A stretch of DNA of 36,451 bases from Stutzerimonas stutzeri (GCF_024448695.1 NZ_JAMOHY010000031.1:1-36451), one strand, 5' to 3'. Counted from the first letter of the stretch, positions 1-8,980 are shown. Notes: generated from the letters alone by a model not told the origin. Numbers and translations: made by a program.

Positions 1-31
1 GCTATGCTCTAACCAACTGAGCTACGTAGCC
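1..31 (-). tRNA. tRNA-Met (elongator), 5' part only
   Basis: Read on the minus strand, the first 31 bases give an acceptor arm starting GGCTACG, then a D-arm TAGCTCAGTTGGTTAGAGCA. This matches the 5' half of the enterobacterial elongator tRNA-Met (CAU), which starts with the same bases. The anticodon and 3' half lie outside the window, so the isoacceptor call rests on remembered similarity of the 5' half. The 5' end is base 31, just downstream of a near-consensus promoter. Confidence 0.8.
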
Positions 32-42
32 AAGTGGCGCGC

Positions 43-71
43 ATTATTCTCGTCGTGTGGGTGCGTGTCAA
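43..71 (-). promoter_or_regulatory. sigma-70 promoter of the tRNA-Met gene
   Basis: On the minus strand a perfect -35 TTGACA (66-71) is followed after exactly 17 bases by AATAAT (43-48, five of six matches to TATAAT). The expected start point lies about 5 bases before the tRNA 5' end at 31. The bases between -10 and start are GCGCGCC, a GC-rich discriminator of the kind known from stringently controlled stable-RNA promoters. Confidence 0.75.
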
Positions 72-169
72 GCCTTGGGTCGTGCTTTTTCCGCCTGCTT
101 TTTCAAACGCTTATGGCGGGTGAGCGGGCCGTCATGAGCGCTTTTGTCCTTCTGCGGCCAAGTGTGCAT
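68..169 (-). CDS. Possible very short ORF or gene remnant (33 codons)
   Basis: A minus-strand reading frame from ATG at 169 to TGA at 68-70 encodes 33 residues with a strongly basic C-terminus (RHKRLKKQAEKARPKA). The open frame extends a few codons upstream (IDPRDL) before a stop. Codon choice looks like real Pseudomonas coding sequence, but there is no convincing Shine-Dalgarno site. Its stop codon lies inside the -35 box of the tRNA promoter. I do not recognise it. It may be a small gene, the end of a decayed gene or chance. Confidence 0.25.
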   Translation of the reverse strand: MHTWPQKDKSAHDGPLTRHKRLKKQAEKARPKA

Positions 170-275
170 CAGGTCACGCGGGTCGATAAGTCACGCGCTG
201 AGCCATCGGCCTTGGCGGATTACCTGTGTTAGTCTGCGTCTCTTTTTTTGTTGGTCGTAGTCGCCAGGAGATTCC

Positions 276-1001
276 ATGCGCGTGATTCGTTTGTTTGCTG
301 CCGCGACCTTCGGTCTGCTCGGCTCCGTTGCTGTGGCCGCCGATGCCGACAAGGCGATCCGTGAGGCGTTGCAGTCGATCCAGCCCAATATGCCCATCGA
401 AGCCATCGCCGAAAGCCCGATGCCTGGCGTTTATCAGGTGCAGGTCAAGGGCGGGCGTCAGCTCTATGCCAGCGCCGACGGTCAGTTCGTGATTCAGGGT
501 TATCTGTTCCAATTCAAGGATGGCCAGGCGATCAACCTGACCGAGCAGGCCCAGAGCCGTTCGGTGGCGCAGACCATCGCAGCGGTTCCCGTAGGTGAGA
601 TGGTGGTGTTTGCCCCGGAAAAGCCCAAGACCCATATCACGGTGTTTACCGATACCGACTGCGTCTATTGCCAGAAGCTGCACAGCGAAGTGCCGGAGCT
701 CAATCGCCTGGGTGTCGAGGTGCGTTATATGGCCTTTCCCCGCCAAGGCATGGCGAGCCACGGGGCCAGCACGCTGACCAGCGTCTGGTGTGCCAAGGAT
801 CAACAGGCCGCTATGAACAAGGCCAAGGCCCGCGAAGAAGTGCCGGTTGCGACTTGTGACAGCCCGATTGCCGAGCAGTACGAGTTGGGCCAGATGATCG
901 GCGTGCAGGGAACCCCGGCAATCATCCTCGCCGATGGCCAGATCATTCCCGGCTACCAGCCTGCCCCGCAGTTGGCCGAGTTGGCGCTCCAGGCCAAGTG
1001 A
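276..1001 (+). CDS. dsbC: Thiol:disulfide interchange protein DsbC
   Basis: Periplasmic disulfide isomerase that reshuffles wrong disulfide bonds and is kept reduced by DsbD in known systems. The 241-residue product has a signal peptide (residues 1 to about 21, ending AVA-A), an N-terminal dimerisation region, and a thioredoxin-fold domain with the active-site CVYC (C129, C132). A second cysteine pair, C172 and C194, matches the structural disulfide of DsbC. The cis-proline motif GTPAI is at 212-216. AGGAG sits just ahead of the ATG. In P. aeruginosa dsbC lies directly upstream of hom; here a GFA-family gene is between them. Length and motifs fit the family, and DsbG is less likely because of the CxYC active site and the hom-thrC neighbourhood. 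Confidence 0.93.
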   Translation: MRVIRLFAAATFGLLGSVAVAADADKAIREALQSIQPNMPIEAIAESPMPGVYQVQVKGGRQLYASADGQFVIQGYLFQFKDGQAINLTEQAQSRSVAQTIAAVPVGEMVVFAPEKPKTHITVFTDTDCVYCQKLHSEVPELNRLGVEVRYMAFPRQGMASHGASTLTSVWCAKDQQAAMNKAKAREEVPVATCDSPIAEQYELGQMIGVQGTPAIILADGQIIPGYQPAPQLAELALQAK

Positions 1002-1094
1002 TGGAAGGCGCCTTCTCCAGGCGCCCGGTGTCACGCTGAGTGAACTGTATCGCTCCCCGCGTTCCAAGTCTGAAGACATGCGAAGGGGGCGATC

Positions 1095-1592
1095 ATGAAA
1101 CTCGAAGGTTCCTGTCACTGCAAAGCCGTGCGTTTCTCGCTGAAATCGGCTACGCCTTATCCATTCATGTGCTGCTATTGCTCCATCTGTCGCAAGACGG
1201 CAGGTGGCGGCGGCTATGCAATTAATCTCGGTGGCGACTATCGAACGCTCGCGATAGAGGGGTCAGAGCATCTGAGTGTCTATCGTGCGCGTATGGTCAA
1301 TCCTGAAACCGGGGCGGTCACCGTCAGCGAAGGGCAGCGTCATTTCTGCAAGCACTGCGGCAGTGCGCTCTGGTTATGGGACCCAGGTTGGCCGGAGCTG
1401 GTCCACCCGCAGGCTTCGGCCATTGATACCGATCTGCCCACGCCGCCCGGACACACTCATTTGATGCTCGACTCCAAGGCAAGCTGGGTCGAGCCGCACG
1501 TTCAGGCTGGCGACAAATGCTTTGCTGAATATCCGGATGAGTCTCTGGCGCAGTGGCATCAGCGCCTGGGCTTGGGCGGTGCGCAAAACTAA
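1095..1592 (+). CDS. GFA/CENP-V family zinc-binding protein
   Basis: A 165-residue soluble protein of the family named after glutathione-dependent formaldehyde-activating enzyme (Gfa). Zinc-ligand motifs are visible in the usual order: GSCHC (C7, C9), CCYCSIC (C26 to C32) and HFCKHCGS (C85, C88). Many family members are unlinked to formaldehyde metabolism, and no formaldehyde dehydrogenase gene is nearby, so the substrate is unknown. AAGGGG precedes the ATG. The gene sits between dsbC and hom, normally adjacent in pseudomonads, and is followed by hairpin repeats (1598-1695), so it may be an acquired insertion. Confidence 0.85.
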   Translation: MKLEGSCHCKAVRFSLKSATPYPFMCCYCSICRKTAGGGGYAINLGGDYRTLAIEGSEHLSVYRARMVNPETGAVTVSEGQRHFCKHCGSALWLWDPGWPELVHPQASAIDTDLPTPPGHTHLMLDSKASWVEPHVQAGDKCFAEYPDESLAQWHQRLGLGGAQN

Positions 1593-1597
1593 GTCAG

Positions 1598-1695
1598 GGC
1601 CGAATTCATCGGCCATCTGTACGCGCGACTCACCGGCCCCTAGGGCTGAACTTGTCGGCCTTTAATGTGGTGACGGAGGCTGAATAAATTCCGCC
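1598..1695. repeat. Cluster of three REP-like hairpins
   Basis: Three small inverted repeats follow each other between the GFA gene and hom: GGCCGA-ATTCA-TCGGCC (1598-1614), GGCTGA-ACTTG-TCGGCC (1644-1660, one G-T pair) and GGCTGAAT-AA-ATTCCGCC (1678-1695, one mismatch). All share the theme GGCnGA...TCnGCC, which suggests degenerate copies of one REP-type element. None has a T-run typical of an intrinsic terminator. The rest of the 241-base gap shows nothing else I can identify. Confidence 0.45.
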
Positions 1696-1833
1696 CTACA
1701 AGTGGGCCCCGCGGGGAGGAGACAGCCCTGCCGTATGCCCAGCCGATTTGACTAAATCCCGTGCGCTTCGTAATGTGCGACTCTTTTGTTCGGCTGCTGC
1801 ATAGGGTCGTTCGCTGGCAATGGGGAGTGCAGT

Positions 1834-3138
1834 TTGAAACCGGTGAAAGTTGGCATCTGTGGGCTGGGAACCGTCGGTGGCGGAACCTTCAATGTGCTCA
1901 AGCGCAATGCCGAGGAGATTGCCCGTCGCATCGGGCGTGGAATCGAGGTTGCGCAGATCGCGACCCGGCATCCGAATCCCCGTTGCGACACCGGTAGCAT
2001 CGCCATTACCGACGACGTTTTTGCGGTTGCCAGCAACCCTGAGATCGACATCGTCGTCGAGTTGATCGGCGGTTACACCCTGGCCCTCGAACTGGTGCTC
2101 AAGGCCATCGAGAACGGCAAGCATGTGGTCACTGCCAACAAGGCGCTGATCGCCGTTCACGGCAATGAAATCTTCGCCCGCGCCCGTGAAAAGGGCGTCA
2201 TTGTCGCCTTCGAGGCTTCGGTAGCCGGTGGCATTCCGGTGATCAAGGCGATCCGTGAAGGCCTGGCGGGCAACCGTATCAACTGGCTGGCCGGCATCAT
2301 CAACGGCACCGGCAACTTCATCCTGACCGAGATGCGCGAGAAGGGTCGCACCTTCGAGGACGTACTCCAGGAAGCCCAGGAGCTGGGTTATGCCGAGGCC
2401 GATCCGACCTTCGACGTTGAGGGTATCGATGCCGCGCACAAGCTGACCATTCTCGCCTCCATCGCATTCGGTATCCCGCTGCAGTTTGATAAGGCTTACA
2501 CCGAGGGCATTTCGCAGCTGACCACGGCGGATGTGAACTATGCCGAGGCGCTGGGTTATCGCATCAAGCATCTGGGCGTGGCGCGCCGCACCGACGCCGG
2601 TATCGAGCTGCGTGTGCATCCGACGCTGATCCCCGCTGACCGTCTGATTGCCAACGTCAACGGCGTGATGAACGCGGTGATGGTCAATGGCGATGCCGTT
2701 GGCAGCACGCTTTATTACGGCGCCGGCGCCGGCATGGAGCCAACCGCCTCGGCGGTGGTTGCCGACCTGGTGGACGTGGCGCGTGCGCTGGGCACCGACC
2801 CGAGCAATCACGTACCGCCACTGGCATTCCAGCCGGATACGCTGTCAGCTCATCCGATCCTGCCGGTGAGCGACTGCGTGAGCGCCTATTATCTGCGTAT
2901 CCAGGCCAAGGATCATCCCGGTGTGTTGGCTCAGGTCGCGACCATTCTTTCCCAGCATGGCATCAATATCGAATCGATCATGCAGAAGGAAGCCGAAGAG
3001 CATGACGGCCTGGTGCCGGTCATCCTGGTCACCCATCGGGTGGTGGAGCAGCGCATCGACAACGCCATTTCCGCACTCGAGACTCTCGATGATGTGGTTG
3101 GCAAGGTCGTGCGGATTCGTGTTGAACAGCTGAATTAA
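1834..3138 (+). CDS. hom: Homoserine dehydrogenase
   Basis: Reduces aspartate semialdehyde to homoserine with NAD(P)H, the branch to threonine and methionine. I choose the TTG at 1834 because GGGGAG lies 6 bases upstream and this gives the 434-residue length and MKPVKVGICG start of the P. aeruginosa enzyme; an in-frame ATG at 1786 would add 16 unconserved residues. The Rossmann motif GLGTVGGG is at 10-17, the NKA lysine at 103, the signature GIINGTGNFI around 154-163, and the EADP/AHKL catalytic region around 188-204. A C-terminal ACT domain begins near residue 352 (LRIQAKDHPGVLAQ) and fits threonine feedback control. thrC follows 61 bases downstream, probably in the same transcript. Confidence 0.96.
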   Translation: MKPVKVGICGLGTVGGGTFNVLKRNAEEIARRIGRGIEVAQIATRHPNPRCDTGSIAITDDVFAVASNPEIDIVVELIGGYTLALELVLKAIENGKHVVTANKALIAVHGNEIFARAREKGVIVAFEASVAGGIPVIKAIREGLAGNRINWLAGIINGTGNFILTEMREKGRTFEDVLQEAQELGYAEADPTFDVEGIDAAHKLTILASIAFGIPLQFDKAYTEGISQLTTADVNYAEALGYRIKHLGVARRTDAGIELRVHPTLIPADRLIANVNGVMNAVMVNGDAVGSTLYYGAGAGMEPTASAVVADLVDVARALGTDPSNHVPPLAFQPDTLSAHPILPVSDCVSAYYLRIQAKDHPGVLAQVATILSQHGINIESIMQKEAEEHDGLVPVILVTHRVVEQRIDNAISALETLDDVVGKVVRIRVEQLN

Positions 3139-3199
3139 CTCAGAGCCGGGAGCTGGGGCGAATCGCTCAGCTTGCGGCTTAAACCGAAGGTTTGAACAA

Positions 3200-4624
3200 A
3201 TGCGCTATATCAGCACCCGTGGCCAGGCCCCGGCCCTGAATTTCGAAGATGTGCTGCTGGCCGGTCTGGCCAGCGATGGCGGTCTCTACGTTCCGGAAAA
3301 CCTGCCGCGCTTTACCGTCGAGGAAATCGCCTCCTGGGCCGGCCTGCCGTATCACGAGCTGGCGTTCAAGGTCATGCGCCCTTTCGTGACAGGCAGCATT
3401 CCGGACGCCGACTTCAAACAGATCCTTGAGGAAACCTACGCGACCGGCCCAGGTGGCGTATTCGCCCACAGCGCTGTTGCTCCGCTGCGCCAGCTAAACG
3501 GCAACGAGTGGGTGCTGGAGCTGTTTCACGGCCCAACCCTGGCGTTCAAGGACTTTGCCCTGCAGTTGCTGGGGCGCCTGCTCGACTACGTGCTGGCCAA
3601 GCGCGGCGAGCGTGTGGTGATCATCGGAGCGACCTCGGGTGACACCGGCTCGGCGGCCATCGAAGGCTGCCGCCGTTGCGACAACGTCGACATCTTTATC
3701 CTGCATCCGCACCAGCGCGTGTCCGAGGTGCAGCGTCGCCAGATGACCACCATCTTCGGTGACAACATCCACAACATCGCCATCGAAGGCAACTTCGACG
3801 ACTGCCAGGAGATGGTCAAGGATAGCTTCGCCGACCAAGGCTTCCTCAAGGGCACCCGCCTGGTGGCGGTGAACTCGATCAACTGGGCACGGATCATGGC
3901 CCAGATCGTTTACTACTTCCATGCCGCGTTGCAGCTGGGCGGTCCGGCGCGTTCGGTGGCGTTTTCGGTACCGACCGGCAACTTCGGCGACATCTTCGCC
4001 GGCTACCTGGCGCGCAACATGGGCTTGCCTATCAGCCAGCTGGTGGTCGCGACCAACCGCAACGACATCCTGCACCGCTTCATGAGCGGCAACCGCTACG
4101 ACAAGGACACCCTGCATCCGTCGCTGTCGCCATCGATGGACATCATGGTGTCGTCCAATTTCGAGCGTCTGCTGTTCGACCTGCACGGTCGCAACGGTGC
4201 GGCAGTGGCCGAGCTGATGAGTTCGTTCAAGGCCAGCGGCAAGCTGTCGGTCGAGGAAGAGCGCTGGACCGAAGCGCGTAAGCTGTTCGACTCGCTGGCC
4301 GTGGATGATGAGCAGACCTGCAAGACCATTGCCGAGGTGTTTGCGGCCACGGGTGAGCTGCTGGACCCTCACACCGCCATTGGCGTCTATGCCGCCCGTG
4401 AGTGCCGTCGCAGCCTGTCGACGCCGATGGTGACGCTGGGTACCGCGCATCCGGTGAAGTTCCCCGAGGCGGTGGAGAAGGCCGGTGTTGGCAAGGCTCT
4501 GGAACTGCCGGCGCATTTGGCCGATCTGTTCGGGCGGCCCGAGCGCTGCACTGTGTTGGCGAATGACCTCAAGGCCATGCAGGCCTTTGTCAGTCAGCAT
4601 GGCAATCGCGGCAAGCCGCTGTAA
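3200..4624 (+). CDS. thrC: Threonine synthase
   Basis: PLP-dependent enzyme converting O-phosphohomoserine to threonine, the last step after Hom and homoserine kinase. The 474-residue product has the Y-S-T-R-G N-terminal pattern of the bacterial type, the PLP lysine in HGPTLAFKDF (K117), the phosphate-binding motif GATSGDTGSAA (143-153) and a later TGNFGD motif. GAAGG precedes the ATG. Homoserine kinase (thrB/thrH) is not in the window, as usual for Pseudomonas. An intrinsic terminator lies directly downstream. Confidence 0.96.
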   Translation: MRYISTRGQAPALNFEDVLLAGLASDGGLYVPENLPRFTVEEIASWAGLPYHELAFKVMRPFVTGSIPDADFKQILEETYATGPGGVFAHSAVAPLRQLNGNEWVLELFHGPTLAFKDFALQLLGRLLDYVLAKRGERVVIIGATSGDTGSAAIEGCRRCDNVDIFILHPHQRVSEVQRRQMTTIFGDNIHNIAIEGNFDDCQEMVKDSFADQGFLKGTRLVAVNSINWARIMAQIVYYFHAALQLGGPARSVAFSVPTGNFGDIFAGYLARNMGLPISQLVVATNRNDILHRFMSGNRYDKDTLHPSLSPSMDIMVSSNFERLLFDLHGRNGAAVAELMSSFKASGKLSVEEERWTEARKLFDSLAVDDEQTCKTIAEVFAATGELLDPHTAIGVYAARECRRSLSTPMVTLGTAHPVKFPEAVEKAGVGKALELPAHLADLFGRPERCTVLANDLKAMQAFVSQHGNRGKPL

Positions 4625-4638
4625 GCGACCCTGAATGC

Positions 4639-4658
4639 AAAAAGGCCATGGCCTTTTT
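4639..4658 (+). terminator. Intrinsic terminator after thrC
   Basis: A perfect 20-base palindrome (AAAAAGGCC ATGGCCTTTTT) starts 14 bases after the thrC stop: a GC core flanked by A-run and T-run. The symmetry means it could also work on the minus strand, although rnt on that strand ends at 4831. Confidence 0.8.
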
Positions 4659-4733
4659 CTTTGTGTTGGACAGCGCTGGGGATGCCGGTTTTATCGACCC
4701 ACCACGCTTCTGCTTGGCGGATTGGTGAAGTCC

Positions 4734-4805
4734 GTAGGGTGGACCACGCTTCACCGGTCCACCGAGCGGGCTTTCGGTGGATGAAAAAAGCGTCATCCAC
4801 CCTAC
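4734..4805. repeat. Nested-palindrome repeat element (GTAGGGTGGA type)
   Basis: A 72-base element bounded by perfect 10-base inverted ends, GTAGGGTGGA (4734-4743) and TCCACCCTAC (4796-4805). The arms extend to 18 bases with two mismatches (4734-4751 and 4788-4805). Inside is a second, perfect inverted repeat, TCCACCGA (4758-4765) and TCGGTGGA (4774-4781), so it can fold as a two-tier hairpin. A related copy begins at 36366. It lies between the 3' ends of thrC and rnt. The preceding bases near 4697-4710 may be a decayed partial copy. Confidence 0.7.
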
Positions 4806-4830
4806 GCCTACACGTTGCTGGTGTGCCGCT

Positions 4831-5505
4831 TTACTCGTCGAACTCTTCCCAGCCGCCCATTTCCTTCCAGCGGTTGACGATGCCGCAGAACAGCTCGGCG
4901 GTCTTCTCGGTGTCATAACGCGCCGAGTGGGCTTCGCGCCCGTCGAAATCGATACCGGCGGCCTGACAGGCCTTGGCCAGTACGGTCTGGCCATAGGCGA
5001 GGCCGGCGAGGGTGGCGGTGTCGAAGCTGGAGAAGGGGTGGAAGGGGTTGCGCTTGATGTCGCAGCGGGCAATTGCTGCGTTGAGAAAGCCCAGATCGAA
5101 ACTGCTGTTATGGCCCACCAGGATGGCGCGCTTGCAGCCTGCCGACTTCACGGCCTTGCGCACGCCACGGGTGATATCGCCCATCGCCTGCAATTCGGGA
5201 ACAGCCATGCGCAGGGGGTGGTCCAGCTTGATACCGGTGAACTCCAGCGCGGCGGCTTCAATATTAGCGCCGGGGAAGGGCTCGACGCGGTAGAACAGAG
5301 TTTCCTGCGGGTAAAGCAGGCCCTGTTCGTCCATGCCGATGGTTACTGCGGCGATTTCAAGCAGGGCGTCGGTGGCGCAATTGAAGCCACCACACTCGAC
5401 ATCGACCACTACCGGCAGGAAGCCACGGAAGCGTTGCGCCATGGGGGAGCGCGGCTTGCCGGGAAGGTTGTTTTCCTGTTCGTCGTCGAACGAATCCTCG
5501 CTCAT
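4831..5505 (-). CDS. rnt: Ribonuclease T
   Basis: A 3'-5' exoribonuclease of the DEDDh family that trims tRNA, 5S and 23S rRNA 3' ends. The start is the ATG at 5505, which gives MSEDSFDDE and 224 residues, equal to the P. aeruginosa protein; the longer frame to 5526 runs into pyrC. Catalytic residues are visible: D35 and E37 in VDVEC, D137 in SSFDLGF, H193 and D198 in HSARYD. The position after the catalytic E is Cys where the family usually has Thr. The ATG overlaps the pyrC stop (ATGA), so the two genes are translationally coupled. Confidence 0.95.
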   Translation of the reverse strand: MSEDSFDDEQENNLPGKPRSPMAQRFRGFLPVVVDVECGGFNCATDALLEIAAVTIGMDEQGLLYPQETLFYRVEPFPGANIEAAALEFTGIKLDHPLRMAVPELQAMGDITRGVRKAVKSAGCKRAILVGHNSSFDLGFLNAAIARCDIKRNPFHPFSSFDTATLAGLAYGQTVLAKACQAAGIDFDGREAHSARYDTEKTAELFCGIVNRWKEMGGWEEFDE

Positions 5506-6545
5506 GCGTGTGCCTCCAGTCGCCATTGCAGGGTTTCGCCGGCGCGAAGGGGCACCAGGTTGTGTTCGCCAAAGGGCAGGTTGCCCGGCACGCTCCAGGG
5601 TTCGCGCACCAGGGTGATCTGCTCGGTGTTGCGTGGCAGGCCATAGAAGTCGGCGCCGAAGTGGCTGGCGAAGGGTTCCAGGCGATTCAGCGCATTACGC
5701 TGCTCGAAGGCTTCGGCATAGAGCTCGATAGCCGCGAAGGCGGTATAGCAGCCGGCGCAACCGCAAGCGTTCTCCTTGGCGTGCTGGGCGTGGGGTGCCG
5801 AGTCGGTGCCGAGGAAGAATTGCGGGCTGCCGCTGGTGGCCGCGTCAAGCAGCGCTTCCTGGTGAATGTTGCGCTTGAGGATCGGCAGGCAGAAGAAGTG
5901 CGGGCGAATGCCGCCCACCAGCATGTGGTTGCGGTTGTAGAGCAGGTGATGCGCAGTAATGGTCGCCCCGACGTTGCTGGAGGCGCCTTCGACAAATTGC
6001 ACCGCATCGCGGGTGGTGATGTGCTCGAAGACCACTTTCAGCGTCGGGAAGCGCTCAGTGATCCGGCTCAGCTGTTCGTCGATGAAGTATTTCTCGCGGT
6101 CGAAGATGTCGACTTCCGAGCGCGTCACTTCGCCATGCACCAGCAGCGGCAGGCCGACCTCGGCCATTATTTCCAGTACCGGGAAAATATTGTCGATGCG
6201 GGTCACGCCGGATGCCGAGTTGGTGGTGGCACCCGCCGGATAGAGCTTGGCCGCGTAAACATGGCCGCTGCTCTTGGCTGCACGAATCTCGTCGGGCTGC
6301 GTGCCGTCGGTGAGGTAAAGCACCATCAATGGCTCAAAAGCGCTGCCCTTGGGGCGAGCTGCAATGATCCGCTGGCGATAGTCGTTCGCTTCGGCGGCAT
6401 TGCGCACCGGCGGCACCAGGTTCGGCATGACGATTGCGCGGGCGAACTGGCGTGCGGCATCTGCCACGGTGTGGACCAGCGCCGCGCCATCGCGCAGGTG
6501 GATATGCCAGTCGTCGGGGCGAAGGAGGGTTATGCGGTCGGACAT
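5502..6545 (-). CDS. pyrC: Dihydroorotase (class II)
   Basis: Zinc amidohydrolase closing carbamoyl-aspartate to dihydroorotate in pyrimidine synthesis. The start at 6545 gives [10 protein letters not shown] and 347 residues, the normal length of the E. coli-type enzyme; the upstream 46 residues of open frame look noncoding. Metal ligands are present: H14-x-H16, the carbamylated lysine K100 in AAKLYP, H137, H175 in FEHITT, and D248 in GTDSAPH. It is the first gene of the pyrC-rnt pair and is divergent from motY across 194 bases. Confidence 0.96.
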   Translation of the reverse strand: MSDRITLLRPDDWHIHLRDGAALVHTVADAARQFARAIVMPNLVPPVRNAAEANDYRQRIIAARPKGSAFEPLMVLYLTDGTQPDEIRAAKSSGHVYAAKLYPAGATTNSASGVTRIDNIFPVLEIMAEVGLPLLVHGEVTRSEVDIFDREKYFIDEQLSRITERFPTLKVVFEHITTRDAVQFVEGASSNVGATITAHHLLYNRNHMLVGGIRPHFFCLPILKRNIHQEALLDAATSGSPQFFLGTDSAPHAQHAKENACGCAGCYTAFAAIELYAEAFEQRNALNRLEPFASHFGADFYGLPRNTEQITLVREPWSVPGNLPFGEHNLVPLRAGETLQWRLEAHA

Positions 6546-6739
6546 GCGGGTTTCCAAGCGGATCAAACGTGCACGAATGCTACCGGAAACGAGCGGAAAA
6601 ATCGCCGCAGACGGGAGGCGCCGGGCCGAAAGGGGCTCGTTGTCCGACAGTTGCGCGCCTGAGGTAAGGCGCTGTGTGTTCAAGTTTTCGCAGGGGGCAC
6701 CGATACACAGGTTGAATGTCCTTTATCGTGGAGCCTCCT

Positions 6740-7633
6740 GTGCGCCTGCGCCCTCTTATTCTGGCTTGCCTGCTGGCTTCGCCGGCCAATGCCCTGACTT
6801 TCCAGACCCGTCTGGAAAGGGTGCAGTGGCAGGTCGAAGGGGATCAGTTCGAGTGCAGACTGGTGCAGCCCATTGCCGGTTTTGGTCGTGGTGAGTTCGT
6901 GCGACGTGCCGGTGAGGAGGCGATTTTCCGTCTGAACTCGCCGGAGCGCTGGCTGGGGGCCGGCTCGGCGACACTGCTGGCAGCCGCTGCGCCCTGGCAG
7001 CCGAGCCGCAGTGATATCAACCTGGGTGTGGTTTCCGTGGGTGAGGGCGATATTCCGTTCAACAGCTCGCACCTGCAGGCTGGACGCCTGCTCAGTGGTC
7101 TGCTCGACGGTCGCAGTCCGGTGGTGCGTCATCGCACTCTGCACGGTGGTGAGGCGCTGGAGGTGCGCCTGCTGCCGGCGCGTTTCGGCAAGGCCTACGA
7201 GGATTTCCGCGGCTGCACGGCAAAGCTGCTGCCGGTGAATTTCGACCAGATTCGCCAGTCGCAGATCGGTTTCCCCAGCAGCGACGTAACACTCGATCCG
7301 CTCGCTCAGGCCAAGCTCGACATCATCCTGCAATACCTGCGGGCCGATCCGACGGTCAATCGCATCCAGCTCGACGGCCATTCCGACAACAGCGGCAATC
7401 GTCTGTCCAACCGCGACCTTTCTCGGCGGCGTGCCTTGGCCGTGGAAGAGTATCTGCTGGCCAACGGTGTGCTGAAGGAGCAGATCACGCTGCGTTTTCA
7501 CGGTGAGCGATACCCACTGGTACCCAACCGGAACGAAGCCAGTCGCGCGAAGAATCGCCGGGTGAGCCTGAGCCTGTATCGTGAGCCGGCTACCAGTACA
7601 GCCGCTGCCGAAGCAGTCAGTCCGTCATCCTGA
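6740..7633 (+). CDS. motY: Sodium-type flagellar protein MotY (OmpA family)
   Basis: A 297-residue envelope protein of the flagellar T-ring type that helps anchor stator units to peptidoglycan in Vibrio and Pseudomonas. I choose GTG at 6740 because GGAG lies 6 bases upstream and the product then begins with a clean signal peptide ([18 protein letters not shown]). An ATG at 6716 is the alternative. The N-terminal half is the MotY-specific domain, and the C-terminal half (about 180-290) is an OmpA-like peptidoglycan-binding domain with [10 protein letters not shown] and [12 protein letters not shown]. The order rnt-pyrC-motY-argG matches P. aeruginosa PA3528-PA3525, which supports the name over a generic OmpA protein. 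Confidence 0.88.
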   Translation: MRLRPLILACLLASPANALTFQTRLERVQWQVEGDQFECRLVQPIAGFGRGEFVRRAGEEAIFRLNSPERWLGAGSATLLAAAAPWQPSRSDINLGVVSVGEGDIPFNSSHLQAGRLLSGLLDGRSPVVRHRTLHGGEALEVRLLPARFGKAYEDFRGCTAKLLPVNFDQIRQSQIGFPSSDVTLDPLAQAKLDIILQYLRADPTVNRIQLDGHSDNSGNRLSNRDLSRRRALAVEEYLLANGVLKEQITLRFHGERYPLVPNRNEASRAKNRRVSLSLYREPATSTAAAEAVSPSS

Positions 7634-7727
7634 CGGTAATCCGGGCTGTGAAAGGCCGTGCCCCTGTAAAACAAACGTCGCGACCAGTAGAATTGCCGCT
7701 TTCCTTCAATCCCGGGAGTGGATGGCA

Positions 7728-8945
7728 ATGGCCGACGTAAAGAAGGTAGTCCTGGCGTATTCCGGTGGCCTGGACACCTCGGTGATTCTCAAGTGGCTGC
7801 AAGATACCTATAACTGCGAAGTAGTGACCTTCACCGCCGACCTCGGTCAGGGCGAAGAGGTCGAGCCGGCCCGCGCCAAGGCCAAGGCCATGGGTGTCAA
7901 GGAAATCTACATCGACGACCTGCGCGAAGAGTTTGTACGCGACTTCGTGTTCCCGATGTTCCGCGCCAACACCGTCTACGAAGGCGAATACCTGCTGGGC
8001 ACCTCCATCGCCCGTCCGCTGATCGCCAAGCGCCTGATCGAGATCGCCAACGAAACCGGTGCCGATGCCATTTCCCACGGCGCGACCGGCAAGGGCAACG
8101 ACCAGGTGCGTTTCGAGCTGGGCGCCTACGCGCTCAAACCGGGCGTCAAGGTCATCGCCCCCTGGCGCGAGTGGGACCTGCTGTCCCGCGAGAAGCTGAT
8201 GGACTACGCCGAAAAGCACGCCATCCCGATCGAGCGTCACGGCAAGAAAAAATCGCCGTACTCCATGGATGCCAACCTGCTGCACATCTCCTATGAGGGC
8301 GGCGTGCTGGAAGACACCTGGACCGAGCACGAAGAAGACATGTGGCGCTGGACCAAGTCCCCGGAAGCCGCGCCGGATACTCCGACCTATATCGAGCTGA
8401 CTTACCGTAACGGTGACATCGTCGCCATCGACGGCAAGGAGCTGAGCCCGGCTACCGTGCTGGCCGAGCTGAACCGCATCGGTGGCGAGAATGGCATCGG
8501 TCGCCTGGATATCGTGGAAAACCGCTACGTGGGCATGAAGTCCCGCGGCTGCTACGAAACCCCCGGCGGCACCATCATGCTCAAGGCCCACCGCGCCATC
8601 GAGTCCATCACCCTGGACCGCGAAGTCGCGCACCTGAAAGACGAGCTGATGCCCAAGTACGCCAGCCTGATCTATAACGGCTACTGGTGGAGCCCGGAGC
8701 GTCTGATGCTGCAACAGATGATCGACGCTTCCCAGGCCACGGTGAACGGCGTAGTCCGCCTGAAGCTGTACAAGGGCAACATCATCATTGCCGGTCGCAA
8801 GTCCGATGAGTCCCTGTTCGACGCCAATATCGCCACCTTCGAGGACGATGCCGGCGCCTACGACCAGGCCGACGCCGCAGGCTTCATCAAGCTCAACGCC
8901 CTGCGCCTGCGCATTGCTGCCGGCAAGGGTCGCAGCCCGCTGTAA
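7728..8945 (+). CDS. argG: Argininosuccinate synthase
   Basis: ATP-dependent ligase joining citrulline and aspartate in arginine synthesis. Of two in-frame ATGs, 7728 is preferred: GGGAG (7714-7718) is 9 bases upstream, against only 3 for 7722, and it yields [14 protein letters not shown] and 405 residues, the P. aeruginosa length. The PP-loop AYSGGLDTS is at 10-18, and [13 protein letters not shown] around 120 is the citrulline/aspartate-binding region. No other arginine gene is adjacent. A GC-rich hairpin follows the stop. Confidence 0.97.
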   Translation: MADVKKVVLAYSGGLDTSVILKWLQDTYNCEVVTFTADLGQGEEVEPARAKAKAMGVKEIYIDDLREEFVRDFVFPMFRANTVYEGEYLLGTSIARPLIAKRLIEIANETGADAISHGATGKGNDQVRFELGAYALKPGVKVIAPWREWDLLSREKLMDYAEKHAIPIERHGKKKSPYSMDANLLHISYEGGVLEDTWTEHEEDMWRWTKSPEAAPDTPTYIELTYRNGDIVAIDGKELSPATVLAELNRIGGENGIGRLDIVENRYVGMKSRGCYETPGGTIMLKAHRAIESITLDREVAHLKDELMPKYASLIYNGYWWSPERLMLQQMIDASQATVNGVVRLKLYKGNIIIAGRKSDESLFDANIATFEDDAGAYDQADAAGFIKLNALRLRIAAGKGRSPL

Positions 8946-8951
8946 GTTTTC

Positions 8952-8980
8952 CCGGCCTCCACCGCAATGGTGGGGGCCGG
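8952..8980 (+). terminator. Hairpin downstream of argG
   Basis: A 12-base stem with one G-T pair (CCGGCCTCCACC / GGTGGGGGCCGG) around a GCAAT loop starts 7 bases after the argG stop. There is no T-run after it, so it may be a weak or factor-assisted terminator or an RNA-stabilising hairpin. Confidence 0.5.

Noticed and set aside
174..1118. Long minus-strand open frame (314 codons) opposite dsbC
   Set aside because: It mirrors the GC-rich third-position bias of dsbC, has no ribosome site, and matches no family; dsbC on the plus strand has full motifs.
5508..6662. 384-codon plus-strand frame opposite pyrC
   Set aside because: Antisense shadow; pyrC has every expected metal ligand on the other strand.
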